Of a stretch of 64,000 nt of DNA, positions 8,341 to 16,781 are shown one piece after another; the first letter of the stretch is position 1, and the number at the start of each line of letters is the position of its first letter. The stretch is from Nakamurella sp. A5-74 (lineage in GTDB: Bacteria; Actinomycetota; Actinomycetes; Mycobacteriales; Nakamurellaceae): the NCBI RefSeq assembly GCF_040438885.1, contig NZ_CP159218.1:2914001-2978000 (forward strand), in the 5' to 3' direction. Below the pieces are notes generated by a model. The model made no database searches and was not told where the DNA came from. It saw only the letters and a program-made list of their open reading frames with translations. The position numbers were made by a program, and so were the translations under genes.

Positions 8341-9801
8341 TCAGGCTGCCGCGACGACTTCGACACTGATCGCCTCACCGGTGACACCGAGCAGCCGGAC
8401 ACGCACCCGCGCACCCTCCTGCAGGCCGCGAGCGGATGCTCTGGCCTGCACCGGAGGATCGGTGAGGGTGATCGAGGCGCGGTCCCGCTGCGCGTCGATC
8501 TGGGTGACGACACCGTCGAGCTCGCTGCCGATCCTTTTCGCCAACAACCCCCCTGCGATGGCCGCGACACCCCGACGGTCCAGGGCGTGCGCCTGCCGGT
8601 CGGTGCGCTGCATGGTCTCGATGACCTGATCGACCTGGTCGGTGACCCACCCGGGTACGGGCTCCCCGGCTGTGTGGGCGAGGCAGTACTCGGTGGCGAA
8701 CCGATCCACCAGCCGCCGCAAGGGCGCGGTGACGTGCGCGTAGGGCGCGCCGACGCCCGCATGGGAGATCTCGTCGGCGGGCGGGGCGCCGCCGTCGAAC
8801 GCGCGGTAGCCCGCGCCCCGCAGCAACGTCACGGCATCGGCCAGGAAGGCCGCGTCCCTGGGTCGGTCGGCATGCAGACCGGCGATCACGTCGCCCGGTT
8901 CGACCCCGGCCGGCCAATCGATGCCCAGTGCCTTCGTCTCTGCGCGCAGCCGCTGCACCGACCGTTCGTCCGGCGCGGGCAGCACCCGCAGCAGTCCGCT
9001 CCCTGCCTCGAGCATGATCTGTGCGGCAACCATGCCCGTCAGCAGGCTGATCTCGGCGTTCCACTGCTCGACCGGGGACATCGCCCGCAGCACCAGTTGC
9101 CAACCACCGGCCGGACCCGGCTCGATCTCGACGTCGGGCAGGTCGAGGGTGATGGCGTGGCGCGCCCGGGCCGCCGCGAGTCGCTGTTCGCCGACGACGC
9201 GGAGCGCAGCGATGGACGGATGAATGCCTCGACCGCTGTCAAAACTGGCCTGCACGCCCGGATAGTCCAGGCGCGCAACGGATCTCATCACACAGCGGGC
9301 CACAGTCCAGCTCGTCGGGAGGCCATGGGCATCCAGTTCGACGGTCCACAACACGGCGCGTCGCACCTGGTCGGGGAGCAGGCTCACCGCTCCCTCCGAC
9401 AGGTTCGGCGGGTAGAGCGGATCTCTGCGGTCCGGGCTGTAGAAGGTCTGACCGCGGCGCAGCGATTCCGCTTCGAGCGCGCCGCCGACTCCGATGACAC
9501 TGCCCAGGTCGGCGATCGCATACCGAACACGATGTCGACCGGCGCCGAGATCCTCGAGGTGGACTGCCTGGTCGAGATCCATCGAGCCGGGTGGATCGAT
9601 GGTCACGAACGGGATGTCGAGCACATCGACGACGCCGGGCGGGTCGGGCTCCGGTGCGGACCGGGCGGCGATCGCATCCGCCTCGGCGACGGCCGCGGGA
9701 GGGAAATCGTGCGGGATGGCGAGTTCGGCACGGAGGGCGTCGAGATCGACGGTTCCGGCGAGGGCGGCAGCGTGGGCGCCGACGATCCGCTGGGCTGGCA
9801 T
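8341..9801 (-). CDS. RNB-domain ribonuclease (RNase II/R family)
   Basis: A 486-residue 3'-5' exoribonuclease. The catalytic RNB domain shows VTIDPPGSMDLDQA with the clustered acidic residues that bind Mg, followed by VRYAIADLGSVI, then YPPNLSEGAVSLL and the SHAGVGAPYAHVTAPLRR segment that completes the active site. A C-terminal S1-like strand region (LDGVVTQIDAQRDRASI) follows. It is shorter than E. coli RNase II or R because it lacks clear N-terminal cold-shock domains, which is usual for the actinobacterial short form. ATG 9801 (MPAQRIVGAH) is preferred; the open frame extends upstream to 9960 but that part is Arg-rich and unlike the family. Confidence 0.88.
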   Translation of the reverse strand: MPAQRIVGAHAAALAGTVDLDALRAELAIPHDFPPAAVAEADAIAARSAPEPDPPGVVDVLDIPFVTIDPPGSMDLDQAVHLEDLGAGRHRVRYAIADLGSVIGVGGALEAESLRRGQTFYSPDRRDPLYPPNLSEGAVSLLPDQVRRAVLWTVELDAHGLPTSWTVARCVMRSVARLDYPGVQASFDSGRGIHPSIAALRVVGEQRLAAARARHAITLDLPDVEIEPGPAGGWQLVLRAMSPVEQWNAEISLLTGMVAAQIMLEAGSGLLRVLPAPDERSVQRLRAETKALGIDWPAGVEPGDVIAGLHADRPRDAAFLADAVTLLRGAGYRAFDGGAPPADEISHAGVGAPYAHVTAPLRRLVDRFATEYCLAHTAGEPVPGWVTDQVDQVIETMQRTDRQAHALDRRGVAAIAGGLLAKRIGSELDGVVTQIDAQRDRASITLTDPPVQARASARGLQEGARVRVRLLGVTGEAISVEVVAAA

Positions 9802-10109
9802 ACGGCCAGCGTAGAGCGGCCGGCTCGAGCGGGGTGGGACGGGCTGCCGGTGCCGTCGAGGTCGACCCGAGAATCGACCCCGACGAGCAGAGTCCCCCGA
9901 CCCCACAAGGTGCCCCTTCGGCCGGCCTGTCCTGCATCGACCGTTCCCGCACCTTCTCACAGGTCAGTCCGATCGGCAGAGCAGAGTGACCCAATTGTTG
10001 CCGTCGGACCTCACCGATCTCCCAGCAGGCACTGCGGGGTGCCCGAGTGGGCTCGGACCGGCCCGGATACTGCCCGGTGTCGAGCCACGCCGGTAGAAAC
10101 CCACGCCGG
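9802..10109. other. Intergenic region between the RNase gene and rnpB
   Basis: No convincing gene. The open frames here are Arg/Pro-rich and lack ribosome sites. It must hold the promoter of the leftward RNase gene and the upstream part of the rnpB promoter. Confidence 0.6.
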
Positions 10110-10115
10110 TATGAT
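10110..10115 (+). promoter_or_regulatory. Candidate -10 element of rnpB
   Basis: TATGAT at 10110-10115 lies seven bases upstream of the predicted 5' end of RNase P RNA near 10121-10123. I see no good -35 hexamer at 16-19 bases, so the -35 element is weak or absent. Confidence 0.5.
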
Positions 10116-10120
10116 GCGAG

Positions 10121-10546
10121 GTGGATCAGGCGGCTGGGCAACCGCGTCGGCACCGCGAGGTGTCGCCGAGGAAAGTCCGGGCTCCACAGGGCAGGGTGGT
10201 TGTCAACGGCAACCCGGCGCGAGCCGCGGGACAGTGCCACAGAAAACAGACCGCCACCGCGGACGACCGACCCTCGGGACGGGCGTCGCGGCGGTAAGGG
10301 TGAAACGGTGGTGTAAGAGACCACCAGCACCTCGGGTGACCGGGGTGGCTCGGTAAACCCCACCCGGAGCAAGGTCGAGATCGTCCGGTTCGCCGGACGT
10401 GCACAGGCACATGAGGGCTGCCCGCCCGAGTCTGTGGGTGGACCGCTGGAACGTGCCGGCAACGGTACGTCGAGATGGATGGTTGCCGCCCGGACTCCCG
10501 TGAGGGACCCGGGTACAGGACCCGGCTTACAGGCCGCCTGATCCCT
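10121..10546 (+). ncRNA. rnpB: RNase P RNA, bacterial type A
   Basis: Catalytic RNA subunit of RNase P, which matures tRNA 5' ends. The conserved core GAGGAAAGTCCGG sits at 10168-10180, followed by GCTCCACAGGGCAG. The CCACAGAAAACAGACCGCC block lies near 10238, GGTAAGGGTGAAACGGTG near 10292, and the P15 loop CTCGGTAAACCCC near 10348 contains the GGU that pairs with tRNA CCA. Helix P1 is perfect: GGATCAGGCGGC at 10123-10134 pairs with GCCGCCTGATCC at 10533-10544. The actinobacterial form is long and GC-rich as here. The ends are set from P1 and are good to a few bases. Confidence 0.97.
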
Positions 10547-10751
10547 TCACAGTGCGGGCTCTGTGCTCTGATCACGTCGACGGGTGACGAGATGGTTCCC
10601 CTCGATCAGCATCTCTGCAGGCCGGCCTGCGAAAACATCGATCTGGGGCCATTTGTTCGTCACCCGCGCCGCGGGCGAGTTTCCGCAGGAGCCTCTGCGC
10701 CAATGGCGTTCGGGCGGCCGGTTTGCGTCACCCGCTCGGGCGAGGCGGAGC

Positions 10752-11933
10752 TCAGCGATTCGGCAGATGGCCGGTGTCGTTCAGCGACACCAGAGCGGTC
10801 GAGCCGTCTGCTCCGACGGTGATCCGACTGATCGAACAGTTGTCGATCCGGGTGCGGTAGGCCAGGGTCGCCGGCGCCCCCAGTGCGGTCACCACGATCA
10901 TCTTCGCGACCGCGGCGTGGGTGACGAGCACGACTGTCCGGCCGCGCTGTTCGTCCAGGATCCGGCGGATGCCGGAGCGCACCCGCGCGCGGATGTCCTC
11001 GAACGTCTCGCCACCCGGCGGCGCCGCTGCCGGGTCGCTGCGCCAGCTGGCGAACTCCACCGGCGACCGTTCGGCGATCTGTGCGGCCGTGAGGCCGGTC
11101 CAGTCCCCCAGCGCGCCGTCCACGAGCTCCGGCGCCACCTGCACCTCGTCGGCAGCCACCGAGGTCCCGGCGGCGATCATCTCAGCGGTCCGCCGGCAAC
11201 GACCCAGCGGCGAGGTCAGCACGGCGCCGACGCCGAGCGGCGCGCAGCGATCCGCCACCGACCGGGCCTCGGCGATACCCCTGGCGGTCAGCGGGACGTC
11301 CTCGCGACCGGCGAATCGGTTGTCGGCGCCCCAGGTGGTCTGTCCGTGCCGGACGACGATCAACGTCGTCGCGCCGTCGGGATCGATCACCGGTCCGGCG
11401 GCCGGATCGGTCGCCTCCTCGTCGGGCCCGTCGGGAGCCGTCACCGCTGCCGGAGGGTCCACACTCGTCAGCTCGTCCACCAGGTCGGCGGCATCCGACG
11501 GCTGCCACGTCCGTCCCTCCGCCTGCGCATCCATCGCGGCGTTGGCCAACGCATCGGCCAGCTTGTTCTTCGCCCTGGGTACCCAGTCGAAGCTCACCGC
11601 CTCGAACTCGGACAGCAGGTTCCGCGCCGACCTGGCCAACACCTGCAGGTCGGGGTGCTTGATCTTCCAGCGCCCGGACATCTGCTCGACGACCAGCTTG
11701 GAGTCCATCCGCACCTCGACGACCGCAGCGCCCAGGTCTGCGGCGGCCTGCAGCGCGGCGACCAGCCCGGAGTACTCGGCGATGTTGTTGGTGGTGTTGC
11801 CGAGTCCGGCAGCGCGCTCGGCGAGCACCCGGTCATCGGTGTCCAGCACCACGGCGCCGTAGCCGGCCGGTCCCGGATTGCCCCGCGAGCCGCCGTCGGC
11901 GTAGACGACGACCCGGTGCGGACCGCCCGTCAC
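10752..11933 (-). CDS. Bifunctional RNase H / phosphoglycerate-mutase-type phosphatase
   Basis: A 393-residue fusion like M. tuberculosis Rv2228c. Residues about 4-135 are a type I RNase H domain: VVVYADGGSRGNPGPAGYG starts the fold with the first catalytic Asp, NIAEYSGLVAAL carries the Glu and VRMDSKLVVEQM the second Asp. After an acidic linker, residues about 190-385 form a histidine phosphatase domain with the RHGQTTW phospho-His motif and the late VLVTHAAV motif. In mycobacteria the second domain acts as an acid or alpha-ribazole phosphatase. GTG 11933 overlaps the TGA of the upstream zinc-ribbon gene (GTGA), so the two are coupled. Confidence 0.93.
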   Translation of the reverse strand: MTGGPHRVVVYADGGSRGNPGPAGYGAVVLDTDDRVLAERAAGLGNTTNNIAEYSGLVAALQAAADLGAAVVEVRMDSKLVVEQMSGRWKIKHPDLQVLARSARNLLSEFEAVSFDWVPRAKNKLADALANAAMDAQAEGRTWQPSDAADLVDELTSVDPPAAVTAPDGPDEEATDPAAGPVIDPDGATTLIVVRHGQTTWGADNRFAGREDVPLTARGIAEARSVADRCAPLGVGAVLTSPLGRCRRTAEMIAAGTSVAADEVQVAPELVDGALGDWTGLTAAQIAERSPVEFASWRSDPAAAPPGGETFEDIRARVRSGIRRILDEQRGRTVVLVTHAAVAKMIVVTALGAPATLAYRTRIDNCSISRITVGADGSTALVSLNDTGHLPNR

Positions 11934-12655
11934 GAGCGGATCAGGATCGCGCCGCACTCGTCGCAGCGCACGACGTCGTCGACGGCGGCGGCGCGGATCC
12001 GCCCGATCGCGACCGCGTCCAGGCTCAGCCGACAGGCCTGGCACTGCGCGCCGTTCAGCCGGGCCGCGGCGATCCGGCCGGTGGCCCTGATCTTCTCGTA
12101 CAACGCGAGCAGGTCGGCGGAGAAGTGCGAGACCTGTTCCGCGCGAACAGCTTCCAGCCGGCTGATCTCGTCGTCCAGGTCGGCGAACGCGTCGTCCCGC
12201 CGGGTCTCGGCGGCCGCAACCTCCTGCTGCAGGGCTTCGTGCGCAGCCACGGCGGCGGCCTGGGTCTGTTCGGCCGATTCGGCCCGCTCCATCAACTCGA
12301 GCGACTGGTCCTCCAGTACCCCCTGACGACGGGCGAGGGATTCCAGCTCGTGCTGCAGGTTGGTGAGGTCCTTCATCGGCATGGTGCCGGCCGCGAGCCG
12401 CTGGTTGTCACGTTCGCTACGGGCTCTGACCTGGTCGATCTCGCCGTCCAGTTTTCGGCTGTCCCGCTGCAGGTCTGAGACATCGGTGTCGGCGAGGATC
12501 CGGGCGGTCCGCAGCTCCATCAGGCGTGGCGCCGCCGCCGCCAGCACGGCCAGCTCCGGCAGGGTCTGTCGGCGATGCTTCGCTCCGTTGATCGCCCGAT
12601 CGGTCTCGGCGAGGTCGATCAGCCGGTGCTGCTCGAACGGGTCTGCCTTCGGCAC
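11930..12655 (-). CDS. Coiled-coil protein with C4-type zinc ribbon (Rv2229c-like)
   Basis: A 241-residue protein with a long helical, probably coiled-coil N-terminal part (residues about 10-175, rich in Glu, Arg, Ala and Leu) and a C-terminal zinc ribbon. The zinc ligands are CQACR near 206-210 and CDECG near 231-235. The family (CT398/FlgM-like zinc ribbon proteins, Rv2229c) lies next to the RNase H gene in many actinobacteria. A role in nucleic-acid binding or as a scaffold is assumed, not proven. It is the first gene of the leftward pair, and its promoter must lie in the 128-base gap shared with ptpA. Confidence 0.87.
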   Translation of the reverse strand: MPKADPFEQHRLIDLAETDRAINGAKHRRQTLPELAVLAAAAPRLMELRTARILADTDVSDLQRDSRKLDGEIDQVRARSERDNQRLAAGTMPMKDLTNLQHELESLARRQGVLEDQSLELMERAESAEQTQAAAVAAHEALQQEVAAAETRRDDAFADLDDEISRLEAVRAEQVSHFSADLLALYEKIRATGRIAAARLNGAQCQACRLSLDAVAIGRIRAAAVDDVVRCDECGAILIRS

Positions 12656-12783
12656 GCGTGCATCTCCTGGTGTCTGTGGGTGTGTCCAGACGCTACCGCA
12701 GCGACCTGGGCTCAGACCGGGTCGCAGGGTCGCCGGCGCAGCACCCCGCTCAGTCCGTTCGGCAGAAGTGGAACACTGATCAC

Positions 12784-13317
12784 GTGAGTCGCTCCCCGTC
12801 CGAAACCGCGCCCGTACGGATCAGCGTCGTGTGCAGCGGCAACATCTGCCGCTCCCCGATCGGCGAGAAGGTGCTGCAGGCCAGGTTCGCCGAGGCCGGG
12901 CTCGCGGACCGGGTACGCATCTCCAGCGCCGGTACGGGCGACTGGCACGTGGGTGACGGGGCGAACCACGGCGCCGTCGCCGTCCTGCGGCGGCATGGCT
13001 ACCCCACCGACCATGCAGCTCAGCAGATCCTCCCGGCGGACCTGGCCGACCTCGATCTGGTGCTGGTCGCCGATCGCGGGCATCTGCGGGTCCTGCGCCG
13101 CCATGCTGCCGAGGTCGGGTTCGACGCCGAGAAGATCAAGCTGATCCGCAGCTTCGACGACACCGCGGACTCCGACGACGTACCTGATCCCTACGGTCGA
13201 CCGGACGCCGAGTTCGAAGACGTACTGAGCATGCTCGAGGCCGCGGCCCCCGGGGTGATCGAATGGGTCCGCCGAGAACTGCTCACCGCCGGACCCACGG
13301 CATCGGAGCACCGGTGA
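12784..13317 (+). CDS. ptpA: Low molecular weight protein-tyrosine phosphatase
   Basis: A 177-residue cytoplasmic phosphatase of the LMW-PTP class. The P-loop CSGNICRS at residues 17-24 supplies the nucleophile Cys17 and Arg23, and the DPYG motif near 137-140 supplies the general acid Asp. Position beside the zinc-ribbon gene and upstream of SURF1 matches Rv2234 in M. tuberculosis. It starts with GTG 12784. The stop at 13317 overlaps the GTG of the SURF1 gene by four bases. Likely substrates are tyrosine-phosphorylated host or cell proteins in pathogens; in a free-living organism the substrate is unknown. Confidence 0.93.
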   Translation: MSRSPSETAPVRISVVCSGNICRSPIGEKVLQARFAEAGLADRVRISSAGTGDWHVGDGANHGAVAVLRRHGYPTDHAAQQILPADLADLDLVLVADRGHLRVLRRHAAEVGFDAEKIKLIRSFDDTADSDDVPDPYGRPDAEFEDVLSMLEAAAPGVIEWVRRELLTAGPTASEHR

Positions 13318-14339
13318 GCGGCCCCGTCCTGCAGGCGGCGCCCACCCCGGCGCCGGAGGACGGGCTGTCTCAGGAGCGCTCGCGGGCCGCGTTCCTCGCC
13401 TCCCCCGGATGGATCAGTGCGATCGTCGGAGCGATCGTCGGGTCTGCGCTGTGCTTGTTCGTCCTCGCGCCGTGGCAGTTCAACCGGAACGCCGAACGCT
13501 CCGCCGAGAACGCCCGGATCATCTCGACAGCCACCGCCGATCCGGTCCCGCTGGCCGAGGTGCTGCCGGCCGGGGCGCAGGCGACGGACCAGCTGGCCTT
13601 CCGACCCGTCACGGTGACCGGCACGTTCCTGGCCGGCGAGCAGGTCGCTGTCGGCCTCCGGCAGAACCAGGCGAGCCAGCCCTCGCTGGAGATCCTGACG
13701 CCGCTGCGGCTGTCCGACGGATCGGTGCTGCTGGTCGATCGCGGGTACCTCTCGGCCAACACCTACAACGGCTCGATCCCGCTGCCCCCACCGCCTGCCG
13801 GCATCGTGACGATCACCGCCCGGATCCAGCCGTACCAACCGGATCCGTTGCAGCGCCCGGCGATCCAGCGCAACGGCTACCTGGAGGTGCGCGGGATCGT
13901 GGCGACCTCGGTGCCCGGTCTGAGCGACGTCCGCGGCGGGTTCGTCCAGCTCACCGAGAACAGCCCGGGCGTGCTGGGAGCGATCAGCGTGCCGCAGGTC
14001 GAGTCGGGTCCGTTCCTGTCGTACGCGTGGCAGTGGATCACCTTCGGCACCATGGCCCTGCTCGCGCTGAGCTTCTTCATCTACCGCGAGGTGGTCGATC
14101 CCCGCGATGATCCGGCCGAGAACCCCGACGCCGACATGTCTCCCGAGCGCTCCGCCACCGCGGGGCCGCGTACTGGACCAGCTGACGCCGCCCCGACCGA
14201 CGACAGCGCCGACCGGGACGACAGCGCCAACCGGGACGACAGCGCCAACCCGGGCGGCCCGCCCATCGCGAAACCCCAGCGGCGCAGCCGATCCGCCCGG
14301 ACGCCACGGTTCGATCGCAGCCAGCTCTACGATTCGTGA
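13314..14339 (+). CDS. SURF1-family cytochrome oxidase biogenesis protein
   Basis: A 341-residue membrane protein. One helix lies at about residues 33-52 and a second at about 237-257, and the domain between them faces outside, the standard SURF1 layout. WQFNRNAERSAEN follows the first helix, and LLVDRGYLS and the SYAWQWITFG segment at the second helix are family signatures. SURF1 helps insert heme or metal into cytochrome c oxidase. The tail after residue 260 is long, acidic and repetitive: DDSANR-type heptapeptides occur three times (DNA repeats near 14209-14250), probably a disordered cytoplasmic tail. It is coupled on both sides through GTGA overlaps. Confidence 0.9.
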   Translation: MSGPVLQAAPTPAPEDGLSQERSRAAFLASPGWISAIVGAIVGSALCLFVLAPWQFNRNAERSAENARIISTATADPVPLAEVLPAGAQATDQLAFRPVTVTGTFLAGEQVAVGLRQNQASQPSLEILTPLRLSDGSVLLVDRGYLSANTYNGSIPLPPPPAGIVTITARIQPYQPDPLQRPAIQRNGYLEVRGIVATSVPGLSDVRGGFVQLTENSPGVLGAISVPQVESGPFLSYAWQWITFGTMALLALSFFIYREVVDPRDDPAENPDADMSPERSATAGPRTGPADAAPTDDSADRDDSANRDDSANPGGPPIAKPQRRSRSARTPRFDRSQLYDS

Positions 14340-15475
14340 TCGTCGGCGCGGCGGCACTCGCCGAACGAGCGGTGGTGCACCGTCATCTGCGTCGGGTGTG
14401 GGGGGTACCCGGCACGCGACTGGGCGTGGTCGGTCATCCCGCGGGCGCGGGCGAGCGGTTGTTCCTCCGTTGGCACTACTGGTGGCAGGCGCATCTGCTG
14501 GACTGCGTCGTCGACGCGCAGCACCGGCTGCCGACCACCGAGCGGGCAGACACGATCACCGCGATCGTCGATGGACACCGGCTCCGCAATCTCGGGCTGC
14601 TCGGCAACAGGTACTACGACGACATGGCCTGGTGGGCGCTCGCGATGCTGCGGGCCGACCCCCTCGTGCAGCGCGATCTGACCCCGTCCGTCGATCTGCT
14701 GGCCCGGCGGATCAAGGACGCGTGGAACACCGATCACGGCGGGATCCCGTGGCGCAAGCGCGATACGTTCCTCAACGTGCCGGCCAGCGGACCGGCCGCG
14801 ATCCTGTTGGCACGACGCGGATTCCTGCTCCGAGCCACCGAGATCACCGACTGGATCGAACGGTTGCTGCTGCGCGGAGACGATCATCTCGTGGGCGACG
14901 GGCTGCATCCCGATCCGGGACGTCCCGGCGGCTACGACATCGGCGCGAAGGTCTACACGTACAACCAGGGGGTCGTGCTGGGCGCCGAGCTGGAACTCAT
15001 CCGGCGGGCCGCCGCCGACCCCGCGAGGCTGCACCGGCTGGTGGCGGCGATCGCGACGCATCTGACCACCGAAGCAGCGCCAGGCCGGGTGCTGGTCGGA
15101 GAGGGCGGGGGCAACGGCGGGCTGTTCACCGGGATCCTGGTCCGCCATCTGACCAGGGTGGCCCTCGACCTGCCCGGCACCTCCTCGGCCGACGAGCGGA
15201 CCAGGGACGTCGCGACTCGACTGGTGCTGCACTCGGCGGACGCTGCGTGGTCGCACCGCGCCGAGATCGACGGCTTGCCGGTGTTCGGCGCCGACTGGAG
15301 CGTGCCTGCGCAGGTGCCTCGACCGGGCGGGGCAGGCCGGGTGCAGGGCAATGCTCGGGTCGACGCGAGCCGTCAACCCGAGCGTGACCTGTCGGTCCAG
15401 CTCGCCGGCTGGATGCTCATGGAGGCGGCGGAGTCGTTGCAGCGCAGTTGCCCCCGCCCTCTGACGGCGTGGTGA
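14336..15475 (+). CDS. Glycoside hydrolase family 76 protein (alpha-1,6-mannanase type)
   Basis: A 379-residue alpha/alpha-barrel protein. RYYDDMAWWALAML near residues 92-105 contains the adjacent Asp pair (95, 96) that forms the catalytic site in GH76. DAWNTDHGGIPWRK and YDIGAKVYTYNQGVVLGA are further family signatures. GH76 enzymes cut alpha-1,6-mannan backbones, which in actinobacteria occur in lipomannan and lipoarabinomannan-like glycolipids. No signal peptide is seen, so either it acts in the cytoplasm or the start is misplaced. GTG 14336 overlaps the SURF1 stop. It converges on a leftward membrane-protein gene with a 26-base gap. Confidence 0.85.
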   Translation: MIVGAAALAERAVVHRHLRRVWGVPGTRLGVVGHPAGAGERLFLRWHYWWQAHLLDCVVDAQHRLPTTERADTITAIVDGHRLRNLGLLGNRYYDDMAWWALAMLRADPLVQRDLTPSVDLLARRIKDAWNTDHGGIPWRKRDTFLNVPASGPAAILLARRGFLLRATEITDWIERLLLRGDDHLVGDGLHPDPGRPGGYDIGAKVYTYNQGVVLGAELELIRRAAADPARLHRLVAAIATHLTTEAAPGRVLVGEGGGNGGLFTGILVRHLTRVALDLPGTSSADERTRDVATRLVLHSADAAWSHRAEIDGLPVFGADWSVPAQVPRPGGAGRVQGNARVDASRQPERDLSVQLAGWMLMEAAESLQRSCPRPLTAW

Positions 15476-15501
15476 ACGGCATCGGGACGCGAACTCCCCC
15501 G

Positions 15502-16083
15502 TCAGCGTGACGGCTGGATTCCCCGGTGGCTCGGACGCTCGGCGACCCGGGGATCGAGCAGGCCGAACAGCAGCATCGCGGCGCCGAGCAGGGCCAGCGC
15601 CATCCCGATCAGGGTCAGGATCTGGCCGGCTCCCCCGGACGCCGTGCCACCCCCCAACAGCGCTGCCGGGTCCGGGTCGAGCATCCGTCGGATCGACCAC
15701 CAGCTCCCCAACGCCGCCAGCACCGCGACCAGGCCACCGCTGAGCCGCAGGGCTGTCGGCCGCGTGCTGCGGGCAAGCACTGTCGCCGCGCTCAGCAGCA
15801 GCAGTGCAAGTGCGATCGACAGGGTCACCCAGCCCGGCCGGAAACTACCCAGACCCGCGAGCACGTCGTTGAGGTTCTCCCCGGCGAGCTGGGAATCGCC
15901 GCTCACCGAGCCGATGCCGCTGACCCGAGTGGCGCCACCGGTCAGAGTGGGGATCACCAACCACGACAGGAAGGCCCCGGTCACGGTGCAGGCAACCGCT
16001 GCCACGAGCACCCCGGCGAGCAGCGCGAAGATCGACGTCCGACCACCTGTGCCGGCCGACCGGCGGTCGCGGGCCGCGCTCAT
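15502..16083 (-). CDS. Four-helix membrane protein of unknown function
   Basis: A 193-residue integral membrane protein. Hydrophobic segments lie at about residues 16-40, 83-103, 113-133 and 158-180, with a loop rich in Gly, Ser and Asn between the first two that is probably outside. I recognise no family with confidence; it resembles the diffuse group of Trp-rich actinobacterial membrane proteins. ATG 16083 overlaps the stop of the prepilin peptidase gene (ATGA), so it is the last gene of the alaS-to-peptidase operon and is translated together with the peptidase. Confidence 0.7.
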   Translation of the reverse strand: MSAARDRRSAGTGGRTSIFALLAGVLVAAVACTVTGAFLSWLVIPTLTGGATRVSGIGSVSGDSQLAGENLNDVLAGLGSFRPGWVTLSIALALLLLSAATVLARSTRPTALRLSGGLVAVLAALGSWWSIRRMLDPDPAALLGGGTASGGAGQILTLIGMALALLGAAMLLFGLLDPRVAERPSHRGIQPSR

Positions 16084-16736
16084 CGCGCGACCTCGACGGC
16101 GCCGGCGAGCAGGACGGCGACGAAGGCACCCGTCACCAGGAACGGTCCGAACGCAACGGCGCTGCGGGCCGCGAGCCGGCGGGACGCCAGCCCGAGGATC
16201 GCAATCAGCCCGGCCGATACGAAGGTGATCAGCAGAGCGCTGAGCACGGCGTCCCACGACACCGCGCCGAGCGTGGCGCCCAGCGAGACAGCCAGTTTCA
16301 CATCCCCCCAGCCCATCGCTCCGGGCGCGAACACCGCCGGAAGGGCGAAGAGCAGACCCACGACGACCGCAGCGATGAGTGCGCGCAGCAGCACCGTTCC
16401 CGACCCCCCCGGCGTCAGCTGCGGCGCGAGCAGCAGACACAGGCCCGCGGTCCCCACCATCACCGGATAGCTGATGGCGTCAGGGATTCGGTGATGACGC
16501 AGGTCGATCGCAGCCAACACCACGCCGAAAGCCGTGATCCACCAACAGAGCCAGACCGTGGGGTGCGGCCACACCAGCAGCCCGGCCGCCGCCGCCAGCA
16601 GGCCGGTCGGGATCTCGACCGAGCCGACCGGCAGTACCGCACCACGGCGCAGATGTGCTGCCAAATAACGGGTTCCGGCACCGAACAGCACCCCGGTAAC
16701 ACCGGGGAGCAATGCCTGGAGGACACCGTTGTTCAT
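16080..16736 (-). CDS. Prepilin peptidase, A24 family
   Basis: A 218-residue aspartic membrane peptidase. The two catalytic aspartates are in AIDLRHHRIPDAISYP near residues 78-93 (xxD form) and MGWGDVKLAVSLG near 141-153 (GD motif). About six to seven membrane helices are present. It lacks the N-terminal cysteine-rich methyltransferase domain of E. coli PilD, as is usual in actinobacteria. Family members process type IV or Flp/Tad pilin leaders at the inner membrane; no pilin gene is in this window. The start ATG 16736 lies inside a 17-base tandem triplication, which also offers out-of-frame ATGs. Confidence 0.88.
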   Translation of the reverse strand: MNNGVLQALLPGVTGVLFGAGTRYLAAHLRRGAVLPVGSVEIPTGLLAAAAGLLVWPHPTVWLCWWITAFGVVLAAIDLRHHRIPDAISYPVMVGTAGLCLLLAPQLTPGGSGTVLLRALIAAVVVGLLFALPAVFAPGAMGWGDVKLAVSLGATLGAVSWDAVLSALLITFVSAGLIAILGLASRRLAARSAVAFGPFLVTGAFVAVLLAGAVEVAR

Positions 16737-16781
16737 GACGCACCGTCGTTCATGACGCACCGTTGTTCATGACGCACCGTC
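16731..16781. repeat. Three tandem copies of a 17-base unit at the aroE/peptidase junction
   Basis: Units start at 16731, 16748 and 16765; each reads GTTCATGACGCACCGT followed by C or T. The rightmost copy holds the aroE stop codon and the leftmost holds the peptidase start codon. Read leftward, each unit contains a TGA overlapping an ATG region. Duplication by slippage of the end of aroE is the simplest origin. Confidence 0.9.

Noticed and set aside
7516-10356. Very long rightward open frame of over 900 codons
   Set aside because: It is antisense to the RNase and EamA genes and crosses rnpB. Its sequence is Arg/Gly/Pro/His-rich with no domain, an effect of high GC content.
10121-10546. Several open frames on both strands across RNase P RNA
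   Set aside because: The RNA signature is unambiguous; the frames are chance results of GC content.
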